64,000 nucleotides of DNA from CAWCUZ01 sp963798795. GTDB taxonomy: Bacteria; Acidobacteriota; Vicinamibacteria; Vicinamibacterales; SCN-69-37. Positions 24,024 to 31,668 of the stretch are shown here, in pieces. A program made the translations under genes and the position numbers. Under the pieces are notes generated by a model. The model was not told where the DNA came from. It ran no database searches and saw only the letters and a list, made by a program, of their open reading frames with translations. The stretch spans positions 310,001 to 374,000 of the forward strand of contig CAWCUZ010000006.1 in NCBI GenBank assembly GCA_963798795.1. The letters are read 5' to 3'. The first letter of the stretch is position 1. Each line of letters opens with the position of its first letter.

Positions 24024-25244
24024 ATGCCGACGCAGTCGCCGGTCCGGGTTTCCGCGCGCATCCGCACCTTCACGTACGCCATCCGCAACATCGTGGCCGA
24101 AGCGCGCAAGGTGGAGGCCGCCGGACGGACGGTGCGGTACCTGAACATCGGCGACCCGATTCCCTTCGGCTTCCGCACGCCGCCGCACCTCGTCGAGGCC
24201 GTCCACCGGGCGATGCGCGACGGCCACAACGGCTACACGCCGTCGGTGGGGGTCCCGTCGGCGCGCGAGGCGGTCGCCGGCGAATATACGCAGCGCGGCG
24301 TGGCGGTATCGCCCGATCGCGTCGTGCTCACCTCCGGCACGTCGGAGGGGATTGAGCTGGCGCTGGGGGCGCTGGCCGACGCCGGCGACGAAGTCCTCGT
24401 TCCGACGCCCACCTATCCACTCTACACGGCCGTGCTGGCCAAGATCGGCGCGCGCGGCGTGTTCTACCGCACCGATCCGGACCGCGAGTGGCTCCCCGAT
24501 CTGGACGACGTCAAACGCCTGATCACACCGGCCACGCGCGCGATTGTCGTGATCGATCCGAACAACCCGACCGGGTCGGTCTATCCGGAGTCCACGCGCC
24601 GCGCGCTGCTCGACCTGGCGGATCGGTCCGGCGTGCCGATTCTCGCCGACGAGGTCTACAACGAGCTCGGCTACGAGGGTGCGATTCCGCTGATGGGCAG
24701 CCTCGCGCCCGATGCACCGGTGATTTCCTTCTCGTCGCTGTCGAAGGCGTATCTCGCGCCCGGCTGGCGCGCCGGCTGGCTCGTCGTCGGCGGCTCCGAT
24801 CGGCTGGACGATGCGCTGGCGGCGATCAAGAAGCTGGCGGACGGCCGGCTTTGCAGTCCCGGGCCGATGCAGTACGCCATCGAGGCCGCGCTCACGAGCG
24901 ACCGGTCGCACCTGCAGACGTTCATCCGCGAGCTGCGGCTGCGCGCCGACCTCACGATGGCGCGGCTCGGGTCGATCCCGGGAGTGCGGTGCGTCGCGCC
25001 GCGGGCGGCCTTCTACGCCATGCCGCAGGTCCGGCTGCCCGAGGGGATTCGAGACGAGGACTACGTGCTCGGCCTGCTGCGCGAGACCGGCATTCTCTGC
25101 GTGTACGGATCCGGCTTCGGGCTGCCGGCGCCGCTCGGGTTCTTCCGCGTCGTGTTCCTGGCGCCGATCGACGAGCTGAGCGCGATCTACGACGACATCG
25201 CCGCGTTCACGCGGAGCTTTCTGGCGGCGCCGCGGCCGGCATGA
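24024..25244 (+). CDS. PLP-dependent aminotransferase, AlaA-like
   Basis: 406 aa. YAIRNIVAEARKVEAAG followed by VRYLNIGDPIPFGFRTPPHL is the start seen in AlaA-type alanine/pyruvate aminotransferases. Further motifs: YTPSVGVPSAREAVA, TSGTSEGIELALGAL, VVIDPNNPTGSVYP, ILADEVYNELGYEG, SFSSLSKAYLAPGWRAGW (PLP lysine in SLSKAYLAPGWR) and FFRVVFLAP (C-terminal Arg). Probably a glutamate-pyruvate type transaminase. Its stop overlaps the AI-2E transporter start (ATGA). Confidence 0.85.
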   Translation: MPTQSPVRVSARIRTFTYAIRNIVAEARKVEAAGRTVRYLNIGDPIPFGFRTPPHLVEAVHRAMRDGHNGYTPSVGVPSAREAVAGEYTQRGVAVSPDRVVLTSGTSEGIELALGALADAGDEVLVPTPTYPLYTAVLAKIGARGVFYRTDPDREWLPDLDDVKRLITPATRAIVVIDPNNPTGSVYPESTRRALLDLADRSGVPILADEVYNELGYEGAIPLMGSLAPDAPVISFSSLSKAYLAPGWRAGWLVVGGSDRLDDALAAIKKLADGRLCSPGPMQYAIEAALTSDRSHLQTFIRELRLRADLTMARLGSIPGVRCVAPRAAFYAMPQVRLPEGIRDEDYVLGLLRETGILCVYGSGFGLPAPLGFFRVVFLAPIDELSAIYDDIAAFTRSFLAAPRPA

Positions 25245-26275
25245 CGCGACGCGAACGCGGCCTGATCCTGTTTGCGATCACGGCCTGGTTCGCGGGCGTG
25301 GTCCTGCTGTGGGGCCTGTTCCTGGCCCGCGGCGCCGTGCTCCACGTGTTCGTGAGCGCCATCCTCGCGATCGGCTTCAGCCCGATCGTGCGCTGGATCG
25401 AACGGTGGCGGGTCCCGCGGACCGGCTACCAGCGTCCGACGCCGCGGTGGCTCGCGATCCTCGTCCTGTATGTCGGCATCCTCGCCATCATCACGGGCAT
25501 CGTCACGCTGATTCTGCCGCCGCTCATCGCGCAGGCCCGCGCTCTGTGGGACCAGTTGCCGAGCTACCTGCGGTCGAGCCAGCTCGCGCTCCGCCGGCGC
25601 GGGTTCGTCAATCACATCTGGACGCTCGACGAGCTGCTGCAGCAGACGTCGCAGCAGGACGGCGCCGTGACCGGCTTCCTTGGCGCCGTGCAGGGTGTCA
25701 TCGGCGGCGTGTTCGGCATCGTGAGCGTCCTGCTGCTCACCTACTACATGCTCGTCGAAGCGGACCGGTTGCGGGCGGCCGCGCTCCGGATCGTGGCGGA
25801 GGACCGGCGGCGGCAGGCCTCGCGCATCATGCGCAACGTGACCACCAAGGTGGGGGCGTGGCTGCGCGGACAGTTGTTCCTCGCCGTGCTCATCGGCATG
25901 ACGACGACCGTGGGACTGTGGCTGCTCGGCGTGCCGTACTTTTCCGTGCTGGCGGTGATCGCGGCCCTGGGCGAGCTCGTGCCGATCGTCGGACCGTTCG
26001 TGGCCGCGATTCCGGCGCTGCTGGTCGCGTCAACGGTCTCGTTGCGCACGGTGCTGTTCGTGGCGCTGTACTTCGCCGTCCAGCAGTTCTTCGAAGGCAA
26101 CGTCCTCGTGCCGCGCATCATGCACCGGCAGGTCGGCGTGAGTCCCGTGACGGTGCTGGTCGCGCTGCTCGTGGGCGCCGCGCTCATCGGACCGGTCGGC
26201 GCGCTGCTGGCGGTGCCGACGGCCGCCATCATCCAGGTGTTCGTGCAGGAATTTCTCAAGCGTGACGAAGGCTAG
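25241..26275 (+). CDS. AI-2E-family (PerM-like) transporter
   Basis: 344 aa from the ATG at 25241 overlapping the aminotransferase stop. About seven to eight membrane segments, including WFAGVVLLWGLFLARG, WLAILVLYVGILAIITGIV, VFGIVSVLLLTYYMLVEADR, the conserved GVPYFSVLAVIAALGELVPI and VGPFVAAIPALLVAS block, and the C-terminal VLVALLVGAALIGPVGALL with VPTAAIIQVF. This matches the AI-2E transporter family, whose members export signals or ions; substrate unknown. Confidence 0.87.
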   Translation: MTRRERGLILFAITAWFAGVVLLWGLFLARGAVLHVFVSAILAIGFSPIVRWIERWRVPRTGYQRPTPRWLAILVLYVGILAIITGIVTLILPPLIAQARALWDQLPSYLRSSQLALRRRGFVNHIWTLDELLQQTSQQDGAVTGFLGAVQGVIGGVFGIVSVLLLTYYMLVEADRLRAAALRIVAEDRRRQASRIMRNVTTKVGAWLRGQLFLAVLIGMTTTVGLWLLGVPYFSVLAVIAALGELVPIVGPFVAAIPALLVASTVSLRTVLFVALYFAVQQFFEGNVLVPRIMHRQVGVSPVTVLVALLVGAALIGPVGALLAVPTAAIIQVFVQEFLKRDEG

Positions 26276-28268
26276 TTCCGGTTCGAGCCGGCGTGGCGCA
26301 CGATGCGCGGCCGCGATCTACACGGCCATCGCACTGGCGGCGACGTGGCCCCTCCTCGACCACGTCGGCAGCGCCATCGCCTGGGATCTCGGCGACCCGG
26401 TGTTCAACTGCTGGGTGATGATGTGGACCGGCGGCCAGGTGCTCGCGACACTCAGCGGGAACTTCAACGCCATCCACGAATTCTGGAACGGCAACATCTT
26501 CTTTCCGCAGCCGCTCACGATTGCCTACTCCGAACACCTGACGCCGCAGATGCTGCAGGCGCTGCCCGTGTACGCCGCCACCGGAAACATGGTGCTCGCC
26601 TACAACCTGCTCTTTCTCTCGACGATCGTCCTCGCCGGCCTCGGCACGTTCCTGCTCGTGCGCGAGCTCACGGGCCGGCCATTGGCAGCGTTCGTCGCCG
26701 GGCTGGCGTTCGCCTATGCGCCGTACCGGCTGGCGCAGTACGCGCACCTGCAGGTGATGTCCACCTACTGGATGCCGCTCGCGCTCTACGCGTTCCGCCG
26801 GTACTTCGTCACGCTCAGGACGCGGCCGCTCGTCGGCGCGTCGGCGGCGCTCGTCGCGCAGAACCTGTCGTGCGGCTACTTCATGCTGTTCTTTTCGCCG
26901 TTCGCCGCGGTGTATTGCGTGTACGAGATGGCGCATCGCCGGCTGCTCGGCAACTGGCGTGTCTGGCGGTCGCTCGTCGTTGTCGCCGTGGCGGTGGCGC
27001 TGCTCACCTGGCCGTTCGTGTCGCCGTACCTGAAGCTGCGCCACACCGGCGACGTGGGCGTTCGCACCTACGCCGAGACACTCGACTTTTCCGCGGACAC
27101 GTATTCGTTCGCCACGGCGCCGTGGGCGTCCTGGTTCTGGGGCATCCACGGATTGCGGATGCTCGCCTACCCGAAAGGCGAAGGCGAGGGATTCCCGGGC
27201 CTGACGATTGCGGTTCTCGCGATGCTGGGCCTGTGGTCCAGCGTGCGGCTGGCTCGGAGCCCCAGGTCCGAACCGTGGAGGCCCGGGTCTTCAGACCCGG
27301 GGATCCCGCGATGGCGACGTGCCGCCGGCATGGTCGCCGGGGTCCTGCTCGTCATCGATGCGGCCGCTCTTGTGTGGCTGTTCGTCGCGGGGGCACTGCC
27401 CTTCACGTCCGGCGGCCGTCCGTATCACGCCAGCGATCCGCTTCTGACTGCAGCCGCGGCGCTCACCGCCGCCCTGGCAATCCTCTCACCGGCATCCCGG
27501 CGCATCTTCGGCCGGCTGGGCGACTCTTCGGTCGGCTTCTATGCCATCGCGCTGGTCGCCGCCGCATTACTCGCACTCGGTCCGCGCATCATGTCGGCCG
27601 GCCGGCCGCTTGGCGCCGGGCCGTACGCGTGGCTGCTGCACCTGCCCGGGTTCGACGGCGTCCGCGTGCCGGCGCGGTTTTTGATGCTGGTCACGCTGTT
27701 CCTGGCGGTGCTCGCCGGATTCGGCGCGGCGGCGGTGCTCCGAATGCGGCCACGGTGGCGCCTGCCGGCGGCGGCGCTGCTGTCGGCCGGGATTCTTGTC
27801 GAGGGCACGGTCGGCCGGCTCCCGATGAATGTTCCGTTGCCGGCTCCCGGCCTCGTCGAAGCGCCTCGCGCGCTGCACACGGGCGAGGACGTGAGCGCGC
27901 TGTATCAGTACATCAAGGACGCGCCCGGCAAGGTGGTGCTCATCGAATTTCCGTTCGGCTCAACACCCTACGAGCTGCTCGCGACCTTCTATGCCGGCTA
28001 TCACCGCCGTCCGCTCGTGAATGGCTACTCCGGGTTCTTTCCTGAAACCTATCTGCGGCGCGCGACCTTTCTCTCCGGCATCCCGGTCGACTTCGACGCG
28101 GCCGCCAAGGCGCTGCGCTCTTCGGGCGCGACGCACGCGCTGGTCCACGAGGCCGCCTTCCCGAACGGCCGCGGCCACGAAGTTTCGGACTGGCTCACCG
28201 GCCTCGGCGCCACGCTCGTCGCGTCCCAGGACCGTGACAGACTATTCGTTCTCCGGGATCAGAAATAG
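26262..28268 (+). CDS. Polytopic membrane protein of unknown function (GT-C-like)
   Basis: 668 aa, GTG start at 26262 overlapping the end of the AI-2E gene by 14 nt. At least ten hydrophobic helices spread over residues 15-540 (AAIYTAIALAATWPLLDHVG, LLFLSTIVLAGLGTFLLVREL, WRSLVVVAVAVALLTWPFV and others) and a hydrophilic C-terminal domain (about 545-668). A DLGDPVFNCW loop after helix 1 recalls the Asp-containing first loop of GT-C lipid-linked glycosyltransferases, but I cannot assign an activity. A REP-like palindrome lies in frame at residues about 338-350. Confidence 0.7.
   Translation: MTKASSGSSRRGARCAAAIYTAIALAATWPLLDHVGSAIAWDLGDPVFNCWVMMWTGGQVLATLSGNFNAIHEFWNGNIFFPQPLTIAYSEHLTPQMLQALPVYAATGNMVLAYNLLFLSTIVLAGLGTFLLVRELTGRPLAAFVAGLAFAYAPYRLAQYAHLQVMSTYWMPLALYAFRRYFVTLRTRPLVGASAALVAQNLSCGYFMLFFSPFAAVYCVYEMAHRRLLGNWRVWRSLVVVAVAVALLTWPFVSPYLKLRHTGDVGVRTYAETLDFSADTYSFATAPWASWFWGIHGLRMLAYPKGEGEGFPGLTIAVLAMLGLWSSVRLARSPRSEPWRPGSSDPGIPRWRRAAGMVAGVLLVIDAAALVWLFVAGALPFTSGGRPYHASDPLLTAAAALTAALAILSPASRRIFGRLGDSSVGFYAIALVAAALLALGPRIMSAGRPLGAGPYAWLLHLPGFDGVRVPARFLMLVTLFLAVLAGFGAAAVLRMRPRWRLPAAALLSAGILVEGTVGRLPMNVPLPAPGLVEAPRALHTGEDVSALYQYIKDAPGKVVLIEFPFGSTPYELLATFYAGYHRRPLVNGYSGFFPETYLRRATFLSGIPVDFDAAAKALRSSGATHALVHEAAFPNGRGHEVSDWLTGLGATLVASQDRDRLFVLRDQK
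27282..27301 (+). repeat. REP-like palindrome inside a coding sequence (family copy B)
   Basis: CCCGGGTCTTCAGACCCGGG, nine-bp arms with a 2-nt loop, preceded by GTGGAGG. Same core as the intergenic copies at 23313-23330 and 38251-38269. It is translated as part of the loop EPWRPGSSDPGIPRW in the membrane protein at 26262. Confidence 0.8.
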
Positions 28269-28275
28269 ATGAGTT

Positions 28276-28309
28276 GGTGCGGGGTGCGGGGTGCGAGGTG
28301 CGGGGTGCA
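28276..28309 (-). repeat. Short heptamer array GGTGCGG (inverted arm)
   Basis: About five GGTGCGG/GGTGCGA units, reverse complement of the CGCACCC array at 30229-30443. It lies directly before the 8-bp target duplication of the IS256-like element. Confidence 0.88.
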
Positions 28310-28359
28310 GCCGAACTGGGGCTGTCGGAAACTCTGTATGTGAGGCGGTTTTGATCTTT

Positions 28360-28403
28360 GCCGCTGTGGCGGCCGGCTGATCTGTGCCGGCCGCCGCAGC
28401 GGG
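28360..28403 (-). other. Subterminal hairpin of the outer IS copy
   Basis: 18-bp near-perfect stem (28360-28377 with 28386-28403) and an 8-nt loop TGATCTGT, 15 nt inside the terminal repeat. The inner IS has the same hairpin at 28763-28806 with base changes that largely keep pairing. Confidence 0.75.
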
Positions 28404-28419
28404 CGTTCTCCAGGGCATT

Positions 28420-28720
28420 CTATGCCGGTCCTTTTCAGGAACCGGTCTTCATACAGGACCGCAAACTGGTTGAGCGCGGCGCGCCAATGGTGCGCGGGGT
28501 GCGGCCACGTGGCTGTGATATTGCGGAGCGCCAGCCAAATCAGCTTGGCGGCCGCCTCGTCGGTCGGGAAGTGCCCGCGCGTTTTGATGATCTTGCGCAC
28601 CCGGGGTGCACGCTCTCAAGCGCGTTCGTGGTGTAGATCACGCGCCGGACCTCGGGGGGAAACGCAAAGAACGGGATGACGTGCTCCCAGGCCTGGCGCC
28701 ACATCTTCACGTTTCGTTGT
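28420..28720 (-). pseudogene. IS256-family transposase C-terminal remnant, frameshifted
   Basis: Reads NVKMWRQAWEHVIPFFAFPP and RRVIYTTNALESV, then loses frame (HPGCARSSKRAG instead of NARVRKIIKTRG). The correct frame resumes as MRKIIKTRGHFPTDEAAAK and NQFAVLYEDRFLK. A second slip (extra T in the run at 28431-28434) removes the natural stop. It keeps the catalytic Glu region but lacks both Asp residues, so it is dead. Confidence 0.85.
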
Positions 28721-28762
28721 GGGAGTGTCAGGAATTCTGTGTGTGAGGCGGTTTTGATCTTT

Positions 28763-28806
28763 GCCGCTGGGGTGGCCGGCTGATCTGGGCCGGCCGCCCC
28801 AGCGGC
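28763..28806 (-). terminator. Subterminal hairpin at the transposase 3' end
   Basis: Stem 28763-28780 with 28789-28806 (18 bp, one mismatch), loop TGATCTGG. It starts 16 nt after the transposase stop on the transcribed strand. It may terminate transcription or protect the end; no T-run follows, so a structural role in transposition is equally possible. Confidence 0.5.
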
Positions 28807-28822
28807 CATCCTCGCGGCCATT

Positions 28823-30085
28823 CTACGCCGGTCCTTTCAGGAACCGGTCTTCGTACACGATGGCGAATTGATTCAGGGCGGCTTTCCAGTGATGGGCGGC
28901 CTTGGACCACTCGGCCGTGATGTTGCGCAAGGCCAACCAGATGAGCTTGGTCGCGGCCTCGTCGGTCGGGAAGTGGCCGCGCGTCTTGATGATTTTGCGC
29001 ACGCGGGCGTTGACGCTTTCCAGCGCGTTGGTCGTGTAGATGACGCGCCGCACGTCCGGCGGGAACGCAAAGAACGGGATCACGTGCGCCCAGGCCGCGC
29101 GCCACATTTTCGCGATCGTCGGGAACCGGTGCCCCCAGAGGCCGGCCGCAAAGGCGTCGAGCGCGGCGGCCGCCGCCTCGGCGTTGGCGGCCGTGTAGAC
29201 CGCGCGGAGCGCGCTGGCGAGCGCTTTCCGATCTTTCCAGCTCGCCAACTCCAAGCTGTTCCGAATCAGATGTACCAGGCAGGTCTGCAGGGTCGTCCGC
29301 GGATAGGCCGTCTCGATCGCCTCCGGCATGCCCTTGAGCCCGTCGGTGACGGCAATCAGGATGTCCTGACAGCCGCGCACCTTCAGGTCGGTAAAGACCT
29401 TGAGCCAGAATTTCGCCCCTTCCGTCTGCTCGATCCACACGCCGAGAATGTCGCGCGTGCCATCGCGCAGGACCGCCAGGGCGAGATAGACCGCCTTGCT
29501 GCGCACGACACCGTCATCGCGGATCTTGACGCGCAAGGCGTCGAAGAACACGACGGGATACATCGGCTCGCGGGGGCGATTCTGCCACTCCGTGACCTCG
29601 GCGACCACGGCGTCGGTCACGGCGCTGATGAGATCCGGCGAGACGTCGACCGCGTACATGTCGAGCAGGAACGCTTGGATCTCCCGCACCGTCAGCCCGC
29701 GCGCGTAGAGCGCGATGATCTTCTCGTCGAATCCCGTGAATCGACGCTCATGCTTGGGGATCAGCTGCGGCTCGAACGTGCTCTGGCGGTCGCGCGGCAC
29801 CGCAATGTCGACCGGCCCGTCGTCGGTCAGCACGGTCTTGCTGCTCGTGCCGTTGCGGTGATTCGTCGTGTCGTCAGGCTTGTCGGTGCCCGGCGCATAG
29901 CCGAGGTGATGGCTCAGCTCGGCGTCCAGCGCGCGTTCGATCAGGGCCTTCTTGAACCGCCGGGTCGCCGACTCGACCTCCGCCGCCGAGAGCGGCCGAT
30001 CGGGCGCGAACTGGTCCAGAACCTCGGCCGGCACTGGCGCCAGCGTCTCAGCAGGTCTTCTTTCGCTCTTCGGTGTGCGTGGCAT
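28823..30085 (-). CDS. IS256/mutator-type transposase
   Basis: 420 aa, full length for the family. DDE catalytic residues: D182 (VVFFDALRVKI), D248 (IAVTDGLKGMPEA) and E356 (TTNALESVNARVRK). The conserved TCLVHLIRNSL (Cys-X2-His insertion motif), HFPTDEAATKLIWLALRNI and the N-terminal MPRTPKSERRPAE are present. It catalyses cut-and-paste or copy-out transposition of the element. Frame and catalytic triad are intact, so the element could still move and mobilise the internally deleted copy. Confidence 0.95.
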   Translation of the reverse strand: MPRTPKSERRPAETLAPVPAEVLDQFAPDRPLSAAEVESATRRFKKALIERALDAELSHHLGYAPGTDKPDDTTNHRNGTSSKTVLTDDGPVDIAVPRDRQSTFEPQLIPKHERRFTGFDEKIIALYARGLTVREIQAFLLDMYAVDVSPDLISAVTDAVVAEVTEWQNRPREPMYPVVFFDALRVKIRDDGVVRSKAVYLALAVLRDGTRDILGVWIEQTEGAKFWLKVFTDLKVRGCQDILIAVTDGLKGMPEAIETAYPRTTLQTCLVHLIRNSLELASWKDRKALASALRAVYTAANAEAAAAALDAFAAGLWGHRFPTIAKMWRAAWAHVIPFFAFPPDVRRVIYTTNALESVNARVRKIIKTRGHFPTDEAATKLIWLALRNITAEWSKAAHHWKAALNQFAIVYEDRFLKGPA

Positions 30086-30228
30086 AGGGGCTCCTCATGC
30101 TAAACCCCACACACAAAAATCCTGACAGGCTCTTCGTTTGTGCGGGGCATAGGAACTCCTCCTGCTAAACCCCACACACGAAATTTCTGACAGGCTCGCC
30201 GAACTTAGCGCACCCACTCTCTGCACAG

Positions 30229-30443
30229 CGCACCTCGCACCTCGCACTCCGCACTCCGCACTCCGCACTCCGCACTCCGCACTCCGCACTCCGCACCTCG
30301 CACCTCGCACTCCGCCCCCGCACCCCGCACCCCGCACCCCGCACCCCGCACCCCGCACCCCGCACCCCGCACCTCGCACCCCGCACCCCGCACCCCGCAC
30401 TCCGCACTCCGCACCTCGCACCCCGCACCCCGCACCCCGCACA
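30229..30443. repeat. Heptamer array, about 30 units CGCACCC/CGCACTC/CGCACCT
   Basis: Same unit as 19984-20214 and inverted relative to 28276-28309. Variants are clustered (CGCACTC runs, then CGCACCC runs), as expected from local slippage or conversion. With the IS removed, this array and the short one form a snap-back pair separated by about 34 nt. The rest of 30086-30486 holds the two IS left ends and no gene. Confidence 0.96.
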
Positions 30444-30486
30444 TCCCCGTCGAACTGAAGAGCCCAAACCCCGTATCCTGTACCTG

Positions 30487-31647
30487 ATGTCGGCGACGAG
30501 CCGAACGCGGCGATTTTTCGAGGAATACACGCGGGACCTCACACCCGTGGACGTCCAGCGGCTGTTCACGCGCGACACGCGCGAGGCCTACCGGTTCTTC
30601 GCCCGCGGCCTCGACCACGACAAGCTGGCGGCCGAGCCCTGGTACCGACGCTGGCTGATCCACGCCCGGCTGTTCTTCATTGCGTTCACGATGCGGCTGT
30701 CGCCGGCGCGCCGGGTCCTGTACGGATTCGCGGTCCTGGCGGCGCTGATCGGGCTGCTGAAGCTGTTCGTCGGCCTCGCGCCCGTCCGGCTGCTGCTGTT
30801 TCCGTTCACGATCGTGGTGCCGCTGCCGCAGTGGGTCCCCGGGACGTCCTGGCTGCTGCTCGCGTTTCTGGCGGTGAATCTGCTGGTCCTGATGGAGGTC
30901 GCCGATCGGCTGTCGCTCAAGGGCGACCTCGAGATCGCGCGCGACATCCAGCTCGCCATGCTGCCCGGCGGGCTCCAGCAGGCCGGCGATGCCGTCATCT
31001 GCGGCATGACGCGGCCGGCGAACACCGTCGGCGGCGACTTCTACGACATCATCCGCCTGGTCGACGGCCGGATCGTCATCGCGCTGGGCGACGTGGCGGG
31101 CAAGGGCAGCCCGGCCGCGCTGCTCATGGCGCTGCTGCTCGCCATGCTGCGGACGCTCGTCGACATCGGCCTGGAGTCCGCCGCGCTGCTCGAACGGCTC
31201 AACGTGCAGATCGCGCGGCACAGCCCGGCGAGCCGGTTCATCACGCTGTTCTACGGCCTGTACGATCCGCGCGACGGCCGCCTCCAGTACGTGAACGCCG
31301 GCCATCTGCCGCCGATCGCGCGGCGCGCCGACGGCCGGTTCGAACGCCTGCTCGGCGGCGGTATTGCCCTCGGCATGTTCGACGAGACGACGTACGAAGC
31401 GCATGAGACGTCGCTCGGGCCGGGCGACCTGCTGGTGCTCTACAGCGACGGCATCACGGAAGCCGAGTCGCCCTCGGGCCGCGCGTTCGAGGAGCAGGGG
31501 CTGGAAGTCGTCATCGCGCACCGGATGGACGCCGATCCCGAAGCGCTGGGCCGCGCCATTCTGGCGGCCGTCGAAACGCACGCGGGCGATGCGAGGCTCG
31601 CAGACGATTTGACGGTGCTGGTGGTCAAGCGCACACTCAATTTGTGA
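30487..31647 (+). CDS. Membrane-anchored SpoIIE-type PP2C phosphatase
   Basis: 386 aa. Cytoplasmic N-terminal part, two membrane helices at about 77-98 and 118-140 (RVLYGFAVLAALIGLLKLFV; WLLLAFLAVNLLVLMEV), a short linker typical of RsbU-like proteins (LEIARDIQLAMLPGGL), then the PP2C domain with metal Asp residues in NTVGGDFYDII, IALGDVAGKGSPAALLMA, LVLYSDGITEAESPSG and ARLADDLTVLVV. It probably dephosphorylates a STAS-domain anti-anti-sigma factor; no partner gene is adjacent. Confidence 0.88.
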   Translation: MSATSRTRRFFEEYTRDLTPVDVQRLFTRDTREAYRFFARGLDHDKLAAEPWYRRWLIHARLFFIAFTMRLSPARRVLYGFAVLAALIGLLKLFVGLAPVRLLLFPFTIVVPLPQWVPGTSWLLLAFLAVNLLVLMEVADRLSLKGDLEIARDIQLAMLPGGLQQAGDAVICGMTRPANTVGGDFYDIIRLVDGRIVIALGDVAGKGSPAALLMALLLAMLRTLVDIGLESAALLERLNVQIARHSPASRFITLFYGLYDPRDGRLQYVNAGHLPPIARRADGRFERLLGGGIALGMFDETTYEAHETSLGPGDLLVLYSDGITEAESPSGRAFEEQGLEVVIAHRMDADPEALGRAILAAVETHAGDARLADDLTVLVVKRTLNL

Positions 31648-31668
31648 TTTCTGAGCCGTGATTTCTGA
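31644..31668 (+). repeat. Direct repeat GTGATTTCTGA x2 across a gene junction
   Basis: Copies at 31644-31654 and 31658-31668. The first contains the phosphatase stop (TGA), the second supplies the GTG start of the M1 peptidase gene. Two units only. Confidence 0.7.

Larger units (their letters stand above)
28721..30132 (-). mobile_element. Full-length IS256-family insertion sequence (inner)
   Basis: 1412 bp with 28-bp terminal inverted repeats (28721-28748 and 30105-30132; shared core TGTCAGGAWTTYTGTGTGTG). Flanks TTCGTTGT (28713-28720) and TTCGTTTG (30133-30140) look like an 8-bp target duplication altered at the end. It carries one intact transposase gene and lies inside the transposase remnant of the outer element, in the same orientation. 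Confidence 0.88.
28318..30197 (-). mobile_element. Internally deleted IS256-family element (outer), interrupted by a second IS
   Basis: 28-bp terminal inverted repeats at 28318-28345 and 30170-30197 (TGTCRGAAAYTYYGTRTGTGRG core). They are flanked by an exact 8-bp target duplication GCCGAACT (28310-28317 and 30198-30205). Without the inner IS only about 460 bp remain: the first five codons of a transposase (MPRTN), then a jump to about codon 325 and the C-terminal part. It is therefore a non-autonomous, MITE-like derivative that later received the full-length copy. Confidence 0.85.

Noticed and set aside
28540..28821. Separate 93-codon gene
   Set aside because: It is a chimera of the inner IS end and the frameshifted transposase remnant.
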